Shown: positions 43,058-53,799 of the stretch, one piece after another
How positions within the stretch are numbered: the stretch's first letter is position 1
How the letters are laid out: each line of letters starts with the position of its first letter
From: Wolfiporia cocos
Lineage: Eukaryota; Basidiomycota; Agaricomycetes; Polyporales; Phaeolaceae
Assembly (NCBI GenBank): GCA_029448655.1
Contig: JACCLO010000012.1
Location: 2,232,001-2,296,000 of the forward strand
Length of the DNA: 64,000 nucleotides
Direction: 5' to 3'
The notes under the pieces: model-generated
Databases searched by the model: none
What the model saw: the letters and a program-made list of their open reading frames with translations, nothing else
Told to the model about the DNA's origin: nothing
Position numbers and translations under genes: made by a program

Positions 43058-44905
43058 CTAGGCAAAATCCTGTTCTTCTACGAGCTGTGCTAAGAGCTCG
43101 GGGTTCTTGGCTTTCAGAGCCCTAATTGCTGTGACCGCTCTGTTAGCGGTAATGTATTCAGTCTCTTCCTCAGAGACTTCTTCAATGCGAGCTTCTTGCT
43201 CGGCTTCTTCTTCTTCGATCTTTCGAGTAGTCCGCCTAGGGCGGGCTGGCTTCCTCGGCCTCTTTGGGCAGTCTCGCGACATATGCCCTGGCTGATGACA
43301 GGTGAAACATTTTCCCTTCTTGATGTGATCGTCCCTTTCCTGGGTGGTCATTCGATCTACATCCATCGCATTCGGATCTTTCGGTGCGGTTATCTGTGGA
43401 GCACTAGTGCGTCCGTCCTTCTGGTTCGAGGCTTGCCAAGCCTTTTTCTTGACAAACGGTTTGTCCCGTTTCAAGAATATTTTGTACGTATTTTCATAGT
43501 ACGAGGCAGCAGACTGCCATTCATCAATGGTTGCTGGTAGCGGTCGAACGCCGATGATGTATCGGGTCGTATGTTCGGGTAACCCTTTCTCGAAGAGGGT
43601 TATGAGCAGCGCGTTTCCGTCCGCGCTGTATCGGTCGTACTGGGCCTTTCCGGCCAAGTTGTTGAACTCGGTGATATAATCATCGATGTCCTTCCTGTCC
43701 TGGGTTACGTCCAGGATTTTCTTCCGCGCCTTCTGTACCTCTTCGATGGCTCCAAAGGCTTTCTGAAAGTCTGCATCAAACTGTGCAAGACTAGGCGGGA
43801 AGAATCGTTTCGTCTGGGGGTTTGTATAAACCCGGTGATAATTCTGTTTCCATTGGCCCGTTTTCCCCTTGTTCGAAATATAAGAGAGGATAAAGATCAC
43901 TCTCTGAACGTCGTTCTGGAACGACGTTTCGTACATCGTAAACCAGGAATTGCACTGGTTTATGAAGTTCTGCATGTCGGATCGTTCCCCGTCGAATACG
44001 TCTGGGGGATTGATCTTTATCATTGGGGGTCGGTAGTACGGGTTCGGCACCGGAGGTTGGGGCTGCGGCGCATTCGGTGGCGGAGGCCCGCCTGGGGGTC
44101 CTCCTCCTCCCGGGTATCCTCCACCCGGGTTTCCTGGGTTTCCTCCGGGGTTCCCTGGGTTCCCTCCAGGGTTTCCTCCTCCGGGGTTTGCGGGGGTTCC
44201 TCCTCCAAGTCCTCCAGGAGGGGGGGCATTCCCTCCTCCGAGTCCGAAGTTTCCTCCCAGTCCTCCTCCGCTTGTACCTGCGGAGGTTCGTCCAAATAGG
44301 CCTGAAGGCCATGTTCCTGGGTTTGTCGTTCCCATTCCTCCGCTTGGGCTAGTCCAAGACGGATTTCCTCCGCTACCCATTCCGGGTGCGTTCTGTGGGG
44401 GGTTTCCAAAGAGGTCTGTTCCTCCAGCCATAGGCCCAATCCCACTCTGCGCAAAAGCAGATATAAATCCTGGAGGGTCCTGTCCTCCGGTCTGGCTGTT
44501 ATCTGTTCCTGTAAAGTTTCCAGGATTTCTCCCATCATCTCCGATGCGCTCAATTCCTGCCATTCCTGTGGCGCCCGAAGGCTGATTCGTATTTCCATCG
44601 GCATCGGAGGTTCTGTTGATGGTTTCGGTTTCGTTTTCGGTCAACGTCGCGGTTGACATCGGAGGGATTTCTCCGAATCGTTCGAACGCTTCACGCGTTA
44701 TTTCCCAAGCGGTCGTTCTTGCGGAGGGGTATACTTCTACCCACTTCGATGCCCTATCTTCTCTTGGAATGACAACAATTCCTCCGCGGTTACGGAAGGC
44801 TCCAATGGTGTCAGTCCACTCGTATCGGTTGAGTCTGTAGACTCCCTGAATGTCCTCGGGCAAGATTTCAATCAGTCGTGCTGGGAATTCTGGTCCAAAT
44901 ATCAT
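43058..44905 (-). CDS. F3 Gag
   Basis: 615 codons, intact, starting only 46 nt inside the 5' LTR. An N-terminal ~90-residue domain (VYRLNRYEWTDTIGAFRNRG) of unknown fold is followed by a Gly/Pro/Asn-rich linker made of GNPGG units (about 44050-44250). The Retrotrans_gag-type core follows (INPPDVFDGERSDMQNFINQ, ILDVTQDRKDIDDYITEFN, GLPEHTTRYI), then a CCHC knuckle CFTCHQPGHMSRDC (at about 43265-43310) and a basic then acidic tail ending QLVEEQDFA. It forms the particle shell and binds genomic RNA. Unlike F1 and F2 it has the usual retroviral-type knuckle. Confidence 0.93.
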   Translation of the reverse strand: MIFGPEFPARLIEILPEDIQGVYRLNRYEWTDTIGAFRNRGGIVVIPREDRASKWVEVYPSARTTAWEITREAFERFGEIPPMSTATLTENETETINRTSDADGNTNQPSGATGMAGIERIGDDGRNPGNFTGTDNSQTGGQDPPGFISAFAQSGIGPMAGGTDLFGNPPQNAPGMGSGGNPSWTSPSGGMGTTNPGTWPSGLFGRTSAGTSGGGLGGNFGLGGGNAPPPGGLGGGTPANPGGGNPGGNPGNPGGNPGNPGGGYPGGGGPPGGPPPPNAPQPQPPVPNPYYRPPMIKINPPDVFDGERSDMQNFINQCNSWFTMYETSFQNDVQRVIFILSYISNKGKTGQWKQNYHRVYTNPQTKRFFPPSLAQFDADFQKAFGAIEEVQKARKKILDVTQDRKDIDDYITEFNNLAGKAQYDRYSADGNALLITLFEKGLPEHTTRYIIGVRPLPATIDEWQSAASYYENTYKIFLKRDKPFVKKKAWQASNQKDGRTSAPQITAPKDPNAMDVDRMTTQERDDHIKKGKCFTCHQPGHMSRDCPKRPRKPARPRRTTRKIEEEEAEQEARIEEVSEEETEYITANRAVTAIRALKAKNPELLAQLVEEQDFA

Positions 44906-44939
44906 GTGCCCTTACACCGTGGTAGGTGAGGGTGTGATA

Positions 44940-45320
44940 AGCTCGACCTTCTGTTACGGGTCAAATACCCGTTCGTATATTCGAGTCGCGAATATAGATC
45001 GTTCTTCTGCACGTAGGCACGTCGCCGTATGCAAGGCAAATACTCGTTAGATGCCTTCGGGTCCTAAGTGAAGTTCTTAGGAGATCGGTTAATATCCAAT
45101 ACGCGTTAGAGGATATAATCTGTTCAAGTGCGAGTCGAATAGAATATAAGACTCGCCTAAGTCCGAGAAGTCAGTGTGCACTTCGAGGACTTAGTCGTTC
45201 GGTTGCTCGAGTGAGAAACACTGAGCGTAGTTTCCTACGTTTGAGAACGAGTATAAGACTTCTTGTTTGTACAACAAGGTCGAGCTGAAGAGCCTCGACA
45301 GTAGGTACATTAGTTTATAT
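44940..45320 (-). promoter_or_regulatory. F3 transcript start and self-priming site
   Basis: On the minus strand a TATATAAA box (about 45313-45320) is followed about 30 nt later by AGCTCGACCTT (45286 down to 45276). Its exact complement AAGGTCGAGCT (44950 down to 44940) starts one base after the 5' LTR end at 44952. This is the same 1-nt spacer, 11-nt layout as F1 and F2. Confidence 0.78.
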
Positions 45321-45659
45321 ACTACGTTGGGTTTCAGGGGTCAAGTCCGTCCCAGATGTCACCGATACTATCTACGCTATAGTACCAAACGTTTGATAGG
45401 TATGTAGTGATATACCTGAGACGATAGATAGGAATGATGGCGGTTGAACGCCATCTATCAGCTAATAAACGATGAGCATGAAACGGTGGCAGAGTTGGAT
45501 CTGCCAAAGGTGAAACACGCCCTATAGACTAATACAACCTGGGATGCGCCCAGTAGAGTCACGAGTAGCCAGGGGAGTTGGTTGCGCAACAAGTCCCTGT
45601 ATCGTATTCGTCCAATGGTGAGTTCTGTCGATATTCGAAAAATTAAAATAACCGTAACA
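44952..45659 (-). repeat. F3 5' LTR
   Basis: 708 bp, nearly identical to 37195-37902 (for example G/A at the GGGTC(G/A)AATACC site). Confidence 0.95.
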
Positions 45660-45686
45660 CTAGCCAGCTTTGCGTACAAATGTCAT

Positions 45687-46506
45687 GGGGCACGGGATCG
45701 TAGAGCGCGGGACGGCCATGGCAACATAGTGGGTTAGACCCGAGTTGGTGGTTCTCGTCGATCAGGGGTTCACCGGTAATGGCGGGGTTTGCCGGTAATG
45801 GCAGGGTTCTAAGTCCATGATCGGGGTTCTAGCGTAGATCGGGGCCGTAGCCGGTAATGGCGGGGTTGTCGGGCCGTGATCGGTGATGTAGCTAGTGATC
45901 GTGGACTGGCCGGTAATGGCCTTGGGTGATCGAGCGTGATCGGCTGCGATCGGTGTGTAGCGCCTTGCGACTGCTAGGGTTCTCAGCTGTACAAGGGCTG
46001 CCTGAGATCGGTGTTCCTCGTAGACCTGGGCGCTATGGGGTTTAAGGCCTCCCTTGGGCCTTAGTCCGTATAGTATATAGTCCGTGCCAGTAATGGCGTG
46101 AGTCCTCGGTCGGTAATGACCGGATAGCCAGTAATGGCAGTGGTTCGTGGAGACGGGAGGTGTAGGGTTTGGTTGGTCGGGTGGACAGGGTCCTAGCCAT
46201 GAGTCTTGGATGGTCGTGACCTGATGAGGTGTGGTTCATGTAGCAAGGGGTTGGTTTGGTTAGGTGCTACCGGGCTCATCGTGGTTGGTCGGGGTCACGT
46301 GACTGCTAGTGGCTTTATACTTGGACTGGATGGGTGGTCTGGGACTAGGGTCCTTTAGGCGTGGCTGGTGATGCTGTTAGCTAGTGCCTGTGGTGGTACG
46401 TGTGTAGGGCTTGGGTCTAGCTGAGGCATCGGGTTTCCAGCTTCAGGGGTGCTCTCGATGATCGGAAAAGGTACTGTGCCTAAGAGCTTGAAATTGGCGT
46501 GTGACA
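45687..46506 (-). repeat. Long-LTR family solo LTR, main fragment
   Basis: The rest of the LTR whose other end lies at 30419-30481. Reading the plus strand it ends GGCGTGTGACA and is followed by GTGGC. It carries about six or seven copies of the word GCC(G/A)GTAATGGC and multiple CGATCG-rich repeats. Its first part next to 45687 was deleted together with the F2b 3' end. Confidence 0.82.
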
Positions 46507-46712
46507 GTGGCAGCTAACGAGAGCCAAGGTGATACGTGGGCGTTTAAGTAGGCAGGAGTAATATGGGTGCAAGGGTTGTACCTAAGGGTTTATCGTGATG
46601 GTATGCGAGCGTGCACTAGTAGCCCCGAGTTAGGCCGGCACTGACTCGTGAAAAAAAGAGAAAAGAAAAGTGAGGTGTGGCAGGGGGATGAGCAGTAAAA
46701 CAAATAGGATGA

Positions 46713-47222
46713 TTACATAGCAGAAAAACTCGCTGCGGAGATGGGGGTCCAAGAAAGAAAGTCATATGAGAGTTGGTTGTTGAAATCGCCGCACCTGGAA
46801 GCGCATTGGCAGTTGAGTTGGAGGCATTCCTCCAGGACTTCAGTGACGATGTTGGTGTCGTCGTTACAGTAATCGACGGTGATGGATGAGTGGATTTTGG
46901 TAGTGTCGGGGTTGGTCCATTGGAAATTGGAGAAGCAGATGTGTTGTTGTTCATGGATATTGAGGCAGGTAAGTTTATACCAAAAGAGGGCACTGCTGAG
47001 GGCATGGAACCATTGATGGTCAAGGTCTTCAGGGGTGGAAACAGGGGTGTGTTGATCAGGTCGACGGAGGACATTGTTGATCTGTATAGTGATGGATTTG
47101 GTGGGGACAAGGATATGGGGTCGTGGTTTCAGGATGTCGTCCCAATTCCCAGGTCCGGCTGGGTGTGGGTAGATTGGTCCTTCCATAGGACCAATGGGGT
47201 GGTCGTAGATGGGTCCTTCCAT
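46713..47222 (-). CDS. Proline-rich protein of unknown function
   Basis: The minus-strand frame from Met 47222 to TAG gives 169 residues; it stays open upstream to about 47510 without a clear start, so the gene may be longer or spliced. Upstream and N-terminal parts hold three to four copies of a YDHP(I/A)GPMEGPI-type unit and, further up, KKPEPCLHWVPNRPETPPQTP. The C-terminal part (HQWFHALSSALFWYKLTCLN, CNDDTNIVTEVLEECLQLNC) looks globular. I do not recognise the family. It lies between a solo LTR and the Plavaka gene and could be cargo of that transposon or an unrelated gene. Confidence 0.45.
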   Translation of the reverse strand: MEGPIYDHPIGPMEGPIYPHPAGPGNWDDILKPRPHILVPTKSITIQINNVLRRPDQHTPVSTPEDLDHQWFHALSSALFWYKLTCLNIHEQQHICFSNFQWTNPDTTKIHSSITVDYCNDDTNIVTEVLEECLQLNCQCASRCGDFNNQLSYDFLSWTPISAASFSAM

Positions 47223-47602
47223 AGGACCAGCAGGGTGGTCGTAAAGGGGTTTCTTGAGAGGGCCAATAGGGTGGTCATAGAGAGGTGGTTCGAGGAGGAA
47301 ATGAATGGTATCGACAGAGTCGATAGAGTGATGAGTGGGGGTGGGGGATGTGGTACAAGGATGTGTGGATTGTGGGGAGGGTGTCTGAGGTGGTGTCTCG
47401 GGTCGGTTCGGGACCCAGTGGAGACATGGCTCGGGTTTCTTCGGGTTAGTCCATATGGACTTGTGGGTAACGTGTTTGAGGGTGAGGTGTGGGTGGTGTG
47501 GTGCATGGTTTAGGGGTGGAAGGTGTGGGAGGGGTGGGCAGAGGGTTGTTGAGAGTAGGCGCTAGGATAGAATTGAGGTGTAGCGCAAGGTTGTTTATGT
47601 CC

Positions 47603-48145
47603 TGTTACGGATCGAATATCCGTTCAACGCAAAATAACTAAGCCGAGTTACTCAGCGTATCAAGTAGCACACTACTCGTTGGACTCCTCAGAGTCAGAGT
47701 GTCAATATACAAGCTGCGGGCTCAATTGCTCAAGCCTTTGAGAACGAGTATAAGATCCTTGTAATTTCAACAAGGTCGAGCTGAGGGACTCGACCGGTAT
47801 TTACATCAGGTTATATACTACGGTCTGTTACTCGGGGTCATAGTGTCCTTGGTACTGCTACTATTAAGTCCGTTGTGCTAACGATAAGAGTAATAAAGGA
47901 GAAGTGTTGCGGTTGAGCGCAACAAGGGATGAAACATAGAACTACTGTGGTTAGACACAGAATATCAGCTAGAACGTGATGCGAACACGGAGAGTGGGCA
48001 TAGGGTTGTTATACATGAAACAGGGCCTATGGTTGAACGGAGGCCCTTAGAAATAGAGCGCTGGGTACAGCGGTTGAACACTAAGTCCTCATACACAGTG
48101 AGGCGTCAAAGAGAATACTCGGGTGCACCTGGTAAAATCATAACA
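47603..48145 (-). repeat. Diverged F3-type solo LTR
   Basis: Starts TGTTACGGATCGAATATCCG on the plus strand and ends near ATCATAACA. Relative to the F3 LTRs it is shorter and diverged, but it keeps AAGGTCGAGCT (47772-47782) and TTATATACTACG at the same spacing. No matching target duplication was found. It lies at the 5' side of the Plavaka gene and probably disrupts it. Confidence 0.7.
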
Positions 48146-51100
48146 CAGGGTGCAAGCGTCGCAGACCAGCACGTCTATTGGACTGCATACCAACTACTGA
48201 TGAAGCTTTTGCCCTTCAAATGCCTGGGTCAGACGTCCTGCTGTGCCTGCCGTCCAATCCGCCCTCACCTCACTCCATCTCACATGCAGTCAACCCAACA
48301 CCTGTTGGCGATATGTCTGTTCCCATACAAAATCCCCCATCTCCTGCCTTGCAAATTCTTCCTGCCTCACCATCATTTCACGACACAAAACCAGACAGCT
48401 TTGGTATGTTTCGTCGATATTCCGTCAAACCCAAATCTATCCCACCCGACACGAATTGTCTTAGTGATCTATGTGACACACCTACGCTACAGTCCAATCC
48501 CATACACGATAACTCCTCTAGACCCTCGCACTCTGCGCACACTGTTTCCTATGATAACCCCTACTGGCCATTTCCTAATAGCTCCATATACCGGTTCATG
48601 AACTGGGAGCAGAACGAGGCAAATCGGGTGGGTCACGGTAAATCACAGTCACTCCTCGACGACGTCCTTTTTGCGCCAGACTTCAATCTGTCCGATCTTG
48701 AAGGCTTGAATGTCACATGCGAATGGGCATGCGCGGATGCTGCTGCTGATGAGCAGACCGATCATTTTTCTGCCGTGGAGGGATGGACGAACGATACGGT
48801 CACTATCCCGCTGCCAAAGGAGGGCGTAAAGTGGGCTAAGGAAAATGATGCACCTGTCCTCAAAGTTCCTAATGTTTGGCACCGCAACTTTCTGCAAATA
48901 ATTAAGTCAGTTTGTCGCAGTGAAGAGGCCGTGTATCACCATTGGGTCCCATTCAAGCAATATTGGAGACGCCCTGCGGTTGACGATGATAACGCCTCCA
49001 AGGAGGAATCCCCTGAGAAAACGGAAGATATTAGAATTTATTCGGAGTTGTACAACTCGGACACACTGCTCGATGAGTATGAAAAACTACATGCTCAGCC
49101 CCGTGATCCCGACGACCCACCTGACACTGAGGTGTCAATTGTGCCTATAATGTTATGGTTGGACTCCACACACCTTACAAACTTCGGCAACGCTTCTCTG
49201 TGGCCAATTAACATGTACTTCGGTTCCATGTCAAAGTACACACGTGGTAAGCCCACCGCTTCTGCGTCTCATCACCTCGCCTACATGCCTTCGGTGAGTC
49301 TAATTTAACACATATTTGATTCTTGGCTGATGATAAGGTCCAGCTCCCAGATTTTATACAAGATGTATATAAAGAGCTTTTTGGCTGTGCAGCCACGAGT
49401 GATGTTCTGCGCTTCTGCAAGCGCGAGCTTACAGAAGCGATTTGGAAACTTCTGCTCGATCCTGAATTCATGCACACCTATGAGCATGGAATCCTTGAGC
49501 ATTGCGGCGATGGCATACTTCGGCGACTGTTCCCCAGATTTTTTACATACTCTGCAGATTATCCAGAAAAGTGAGCACGTGTATGCATGATAATTCTTTG
49601 GTTGATGGTTTTTTTAGAATCCTCTTAGCTTGCATTCGCTATCTTGCACAATGCCCCTGTCCTCGCTGTTTAATCCGAAAATCTGACATCTCTGAGATGG
49701 GAACCCTGACTGACTCTAGGCGACATGAAAATGTCCAGGTCGACTCTCCCGCTGTCCAAGACATAATCCAGTGTGCGTGCGGTCTGATTTTCAAGAAAGG
49801 GACTTCACTCAATAGCAAGCACCTGGCAAATATTCTCGATACAAAATCTCTGGTAACAACTATGGTAAGTGCCTTCCTTAGGAATGATTTATTTTTTCAC
49901 TCACGAAGATTAGAGTGCATTTTCCATGAAGCTTTCAAAATTCGGCTTCAACCATTACTTGATGTTCATGCCCGATTTAATGCATGAGTTCGAGCTTGGT
50001 GTGTGGAAGGCAATATCAACCCACCTCATGCGGATCCTGTACGTGGAGGGCAACAATAGCATCCAAACATTCAATCAACGGTAAGCCTATATCTATTATT
50101 TGAAGTGATTTTTCACTGAATAGAACAGTTTCCGACGAGTACCTACGTTTGGGCATGACACTATAAGGCGTTTCAGCAGTAACGTCTCGGCCATGAAGCA
50201 GTTGGCGGCCCATGATGTTGAAGACATATTGCAGGTATGTTCTTGCTTAAATTGACATACGTTCTGTCCATTCGCTGATCAATGTCGCTAGTGTATTATG
50301 CCAGTAATTGACTTCCTGCTGCCACAAGAACATAATGAGGTCGTACTCGATATGCTATGGAACCTCTGTTCGTGGCACGCCTTGGCGAAGCTACGACTGC
50401 ACACGGAGGAGACACTGGTAATTTTCACGCAAGCTACTGAAGCACTTGGCAACTCCATCAGAGTCTTCATCACGACCACTTGTGAGGCATATCTCACTCA
50501 GGAGCTCCCAAAGGAGCATGCAGCTCGTGGGAGGCGAGCTGCAGCTCTGTGCCAAGGGGCCACTACTGTCGGAATGGGTAAGAAAAAAGCAAAAGGTAAA
50601 GGAAAGGGGAAGGCCATTGCCATCAGTCGAGAGGAAGACACGGCGGATGTGGAAAAACTGGAGCGCAAAATTAAAAAACTGAATTTGTCAACCTACAAAT
50701 TCCATGCTCTCGGGGACTATGTTCAAGCAATTCGTCAATTCAGCACTACTGACAACTACACTACACAGATTGTGCATTGTTCCCATAATAATATTATTGC
50801 ACACTGCTAACTATTGGCAGGGAGAGCTCGAGCACCGCAGGAGCAAGCGTTGGTATGCCCACACTAACAAAAATAAATTTGTCGGCCAAATTGCAAAACA
50901 CGAGCAGCGAGTGCGATTGTTGCGGCATATTGCAACCGAGGAGGAAACGCGCAGGCTTGTGCTCCAGCGGCAGCAGTTGCATGGTGACACGGTGAGTGGT
51001 GACACACAGGGAGAGGCTTCTGCCTCTCCAATCAGTGGCGCTGCGGCTGTCAAGATCACAACAGACGTACTGATCGCATCGCACACATCGCCTTACGAGC

Positions 51101-51990
51101 ATTACCACATGTCCGACTATACACCGGTATGGAAAGACCTCCGCTTGTGGCTAAAAGCGCACAAGGACGATCGCGCTTTCGACATACGCAATCTTTTTTA
51201 AAAAATCATATAGTATAATGATTTTGCAATCAGAATTTCCTCCCATCCTTGAAAGATCACCTTTTAGTGCGATTGTTAGGGCAATCTTGGGAGGGTGATG
51301 AACACAATTTCACCAGGGAAGATCAAGATACAGTCAAGATCCTTGAAAACAAAATATATTTCCACAAAATTGTGCGCATCAACTACACGACTTACGACAT
51401 GCATCGCGCCCAGGATTCAATCAGTCCACACACTCATCCCAATGTCATGGTCATTTCACACAAGGACTATGGCCCTGATGTAGATACCCACCCTTATTGG
51501 TATGCATGTGTCATCGGAATATTTCACGTCAACGTTGTACACACAGGAATCTTTTCGGTTTCACCAAAGCCGCAGCACATGGATTTTTTGTGGGTGCGAT
51601 GGTTTGGGATGGATCCGGAATAACCAGGCAGGTTTGATAGGTACCGTCTCCCTCGTGTCGAATTTTTTCCGTGGGACGAGGAGGACCTGTTCGGTTTCCT
51701 CAACCTGGGCGATGTACTCCGCGCGGCTCATCTGATTCCGGTGTTTGCATACAGGCGCACCGACAGTCTCCTGGGGCGCTTGGACAACTGGCAGATCCAT
51801 GGCGAAGATGACCTGGACTACATCAATTATTATGTGAATATGTGAGTGGTTTTTTGTTCACTTTTGCCTGTCAAATAAACTGATTTTTGGTTAGCCATGT
51901 TGACAGGGACATGTTCATGTGGTACCTTGGTGGTGGCATAGGCCACAAGGGCAATATGACAAGTACGCTAGTGGGAACGCTCGATAATAT
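48146..51990 (+). pseudogene. Plavaka-type transposase, main part
   Basis: The frame from about 48178 encodes NPYWPFPNSSIYRFMNWEQ, WVPFKQYW and IMLWLDSTHLTNFGNASLWP (with the catalytic-type Asp), then MYFGSMSKYTRGKP. GT-AG introns of ~45-60 bp follow (about 49293-49340, 49575-49617, 49865-49908, 50082-50124, 50235-50291). Later exons give ACIRYLAQCPCPRCLIRKSD, FMPDLMHEFELGVWKA, LCSWHALAKLRLHTE and LEHRRSKRWYAHTNKNKF. These are hallmarks of Plavaka transposases of Agaricomycetes (part of the KDZ/CACTA-like group), cut-and-paste enzymes acting at element ends. TAA 51621-51623 breaks the C-terminal domain. The 5' end is unresolved because of the solo LTR at 47603-48145. Confidence 0.82.
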
Positions 51991-52607
51991 GTAGTGATGT
52001 GCAAAGCACAGCTCGGCTCAAAGCCCGGGGCTTGGGCCCAGCACAGAAGGGCTCAGGCTCAGCGGAATGTCAAGCCGGGCCCTCCTTGACGGCTCAGGCT
52101 GGCTTGGGCCCGGCTCAGGCTCAGGCCGGGGCTTATGGGTAATCATGTAGGACCTCGGAATTATTGGCTTGTGCAGTTCAAATGACAGCACAACATATTC
52201 AGAATGCTTATATGCCTACTATTTGTTGTTATTCTGATCTACAAGTGTTTTTACAGCTGCTTATGATGTTGACCGAAAATCCAGATCTCAATCACAACCC
52301 CGATTACAACAGTAGTCACAATGTTCCGCACTGTGTTAGCAGATCACAAGTCATTGTAATGGTCGTTGAGATCATATAAGGTGAATTGATGCCAAATTCT
52401 AAACCAAAAGGCCCATTTTCGCTAATTCTAACAACACCACAGCTGCGTGCCTAAAGCAGCCGGCTCAGGGCTCGGCTACGGCCGGCTCACGATCCAAGCC
52501 GGGCCCCGACCCATCTTAAGCCGCCCCCCCAGGCTCGGCTCGGCCCGGCTTAAGTCGGCTCGGCCAGGCCCGGCTCACGGCTTTGAGCCGTGCTTTGCAC
52601 ATCACTA
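51991..52607. mobile_element. hAT MITE (GGCTCGGC family)
   Basis: The termini read TAGTGATGTGCAAAGCAC on both strands, flanked by the perfect 8-bp duplication ATAATATG (51983-51990 and 52608-52615). Subterminal arrays of GGCTCGGC/CCGGGCC words occupy both ends. No coding content (617 bp). It is inserted in the last coding exon of the Plavaka gene. Confidence 0.93.
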
Positions 52608-52668
52608 ATAATATGGAAGATGCAAGTCCCAAAGACGTGGACGACAGGGGGTCCGACCGTCAACAGCC
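52608..52668 (+). pseudogene. Plavaka transposase, exon fragment between two insertions
   Basis: Continues the frame after the MITE as TLDN|MEDASPKDVDDRGSDRQQP and is cut by Gypsy F2c. CAGCC (52664-52668) is the F2c target copy. Confidence 0.8.
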
Positions 52669-53039
52669 TGTCACAAGCCGATTTTCTCCAACTAGCTTGC
52701 GACTAGAGACAACCCTTATCTTATCTAAGCGCCCGCCTATGCATCACGTGCAAGGACCCCGAACACCCCACACGTGCTTACACAGACCCCGGACACCCTT
52801 GTTGTGGCTCTACACCTACGATAGGGTTTACCATACTCTAAACGGTCTATCAGCTTACGTAATACTGTATAGTAGCCAAACATGTACAAACAGCCTACGA
52901 GCATATATACCAGCCAGACGAGCAGGGAGCACCCCAGACTCGTCTTGGCCTTTGTTGCCTTGAGTAGCCTCAGACTAGGAATACGCTTTCACGCGAGTAA
53001 TATTCCCCTGAGTAGTTGCTTGAGAATACGCTTGTGTCA
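52669..53039 (+). repeat. F2c 5' LTR
   Basis: 371 bp, TGTCACAAGCCGATTT...GCTTGTGTCA; TATA-like ATATATA about 30 nt before the start word. Confidence 0.95.
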
Positions 53040-53051
53040 TAAGACGAGTCT
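52936..53051 (+). promoter_or_regulatory. F2c transcript start and self-priming site
   Basis: AGACTCGTCTT (52936-52946) pairs exactly over 11 nt with AAGACGAGTCT (53041-53051), one base inside the LTR end. Confidence 0.75.
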
Positions 53052-53799
53052 CCACCCCGATCTGAGTTCATTCCAGATCAACCCCGGCGCACTAGGGGCA
53101 AAGTGCATTGTTTCCTCGCCCTCGAGTTTCGACTCGGGTGTTAAAACTCTTATCCTCCCGTATCCCAGGGACAAGGGACAGGGTTCTGGGGGATTACACT
53201 TGCAAACAGTGTGTAGGGGACCTCTCCTACCGTTGCTTCAAAGCTACTGGACCACCGTCGTGCAACGCGGCGTAAAGGTCTTGGGTTAAAACCCCACCAC
53301 AGTAACTGTGCACCCGACGCGTAATAATCAAAGGCGTTAAGGGGCCCTGTGGCAGTGTACTGAGGCACTGGTCGTCTATTTACGCACATTACCGCGCCAC
53401 TATACGGGCATTACCGCCCCCTCGTTACTATAACAACCCAGCGCCCCTCAAGGCGGCTGAAGGAGCGCGACACAGCTCACACATACGGCCACTTGGCCCA
53501 AATACAATAGTTTTAGACCCTCCATCACAAGGGTTTAGATCCCGTGCCCCCGGTATCCTGAATTAGCTTTGGGGCTGGATGAGGTTTCGGAGGCAGGAAT
53601 TTCTCGCCGGCTGAGGGAAGAAAACCCCTCGGCGTTTCTTGGCACATCTCCGAAAAGAGGTGGTTCCTGATAAGAGTGGACACCGTCTGTTTCTAGTTAC
53701 CACCCCGATCGCAGCTATAGGCTGATCCATAGTGGGCGGGTAGCGCAGACAAACGTCGCGACTCTTCTTTTCTATACACACACACTTCACTACGATACG
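53052..53799 (+). other. F2c leader (untranslated)
   Basis: Homologous to the F2b leader. The hairpin at 53557-53573 reads CCTGA...TTTGG, where two C-to-T changes convert G-C pairs into G-U pairs and keep the stem. Confidence 0.6.

Larger units (their letters stand above)
37195..45659 (-). mobile_element. Ty3/Gypsy chromovirus F3, young, nearly intact
   Basis: Two 708-bp LTRs with ends TGTTACGG/CCGTAACA, flanked by the perfect duplication CTAGC (37190-37194 and 45660-45664). I noticed only about three differences between the LTRs, all transitions. Gene order on the minus strand is gag (43058-44905), then protease-dUTPase-RT-RNase H-integrase-chromodomain, then an overlapping third frame. Catalytic motifs are intact, and the only clear lesion is one TGA in the dUTPase. 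It is inserted head-on into F2b integrase. Confidence 0.95.
30482..45686 (+). mobile_element. Ty3/Gypsy LTR retrotransposon F2b, 3' end deleted, hosting F3
   Basis: The 5' LTR, leader, gag, dUTPase, protease, RT, RNase H and part of integrase run 30482-37194. The minus-strand element F3 then interrupts integrase (duplication CTAGC), and 22 bp of integrase resume at 45665-45686. The sequence then jumps into the middle of the host solo LTR, so the end of integrase, the 3' LTR and part of the solo LTR were lost in one deletion. Confidence 0.9.

Noticed and set aside
47603..48145. Complete solo LTR with target duplication
   Set aside because: The flanking 5-mers (TGTCC and CAGGG) do not match, so I list only a diverged LTR.
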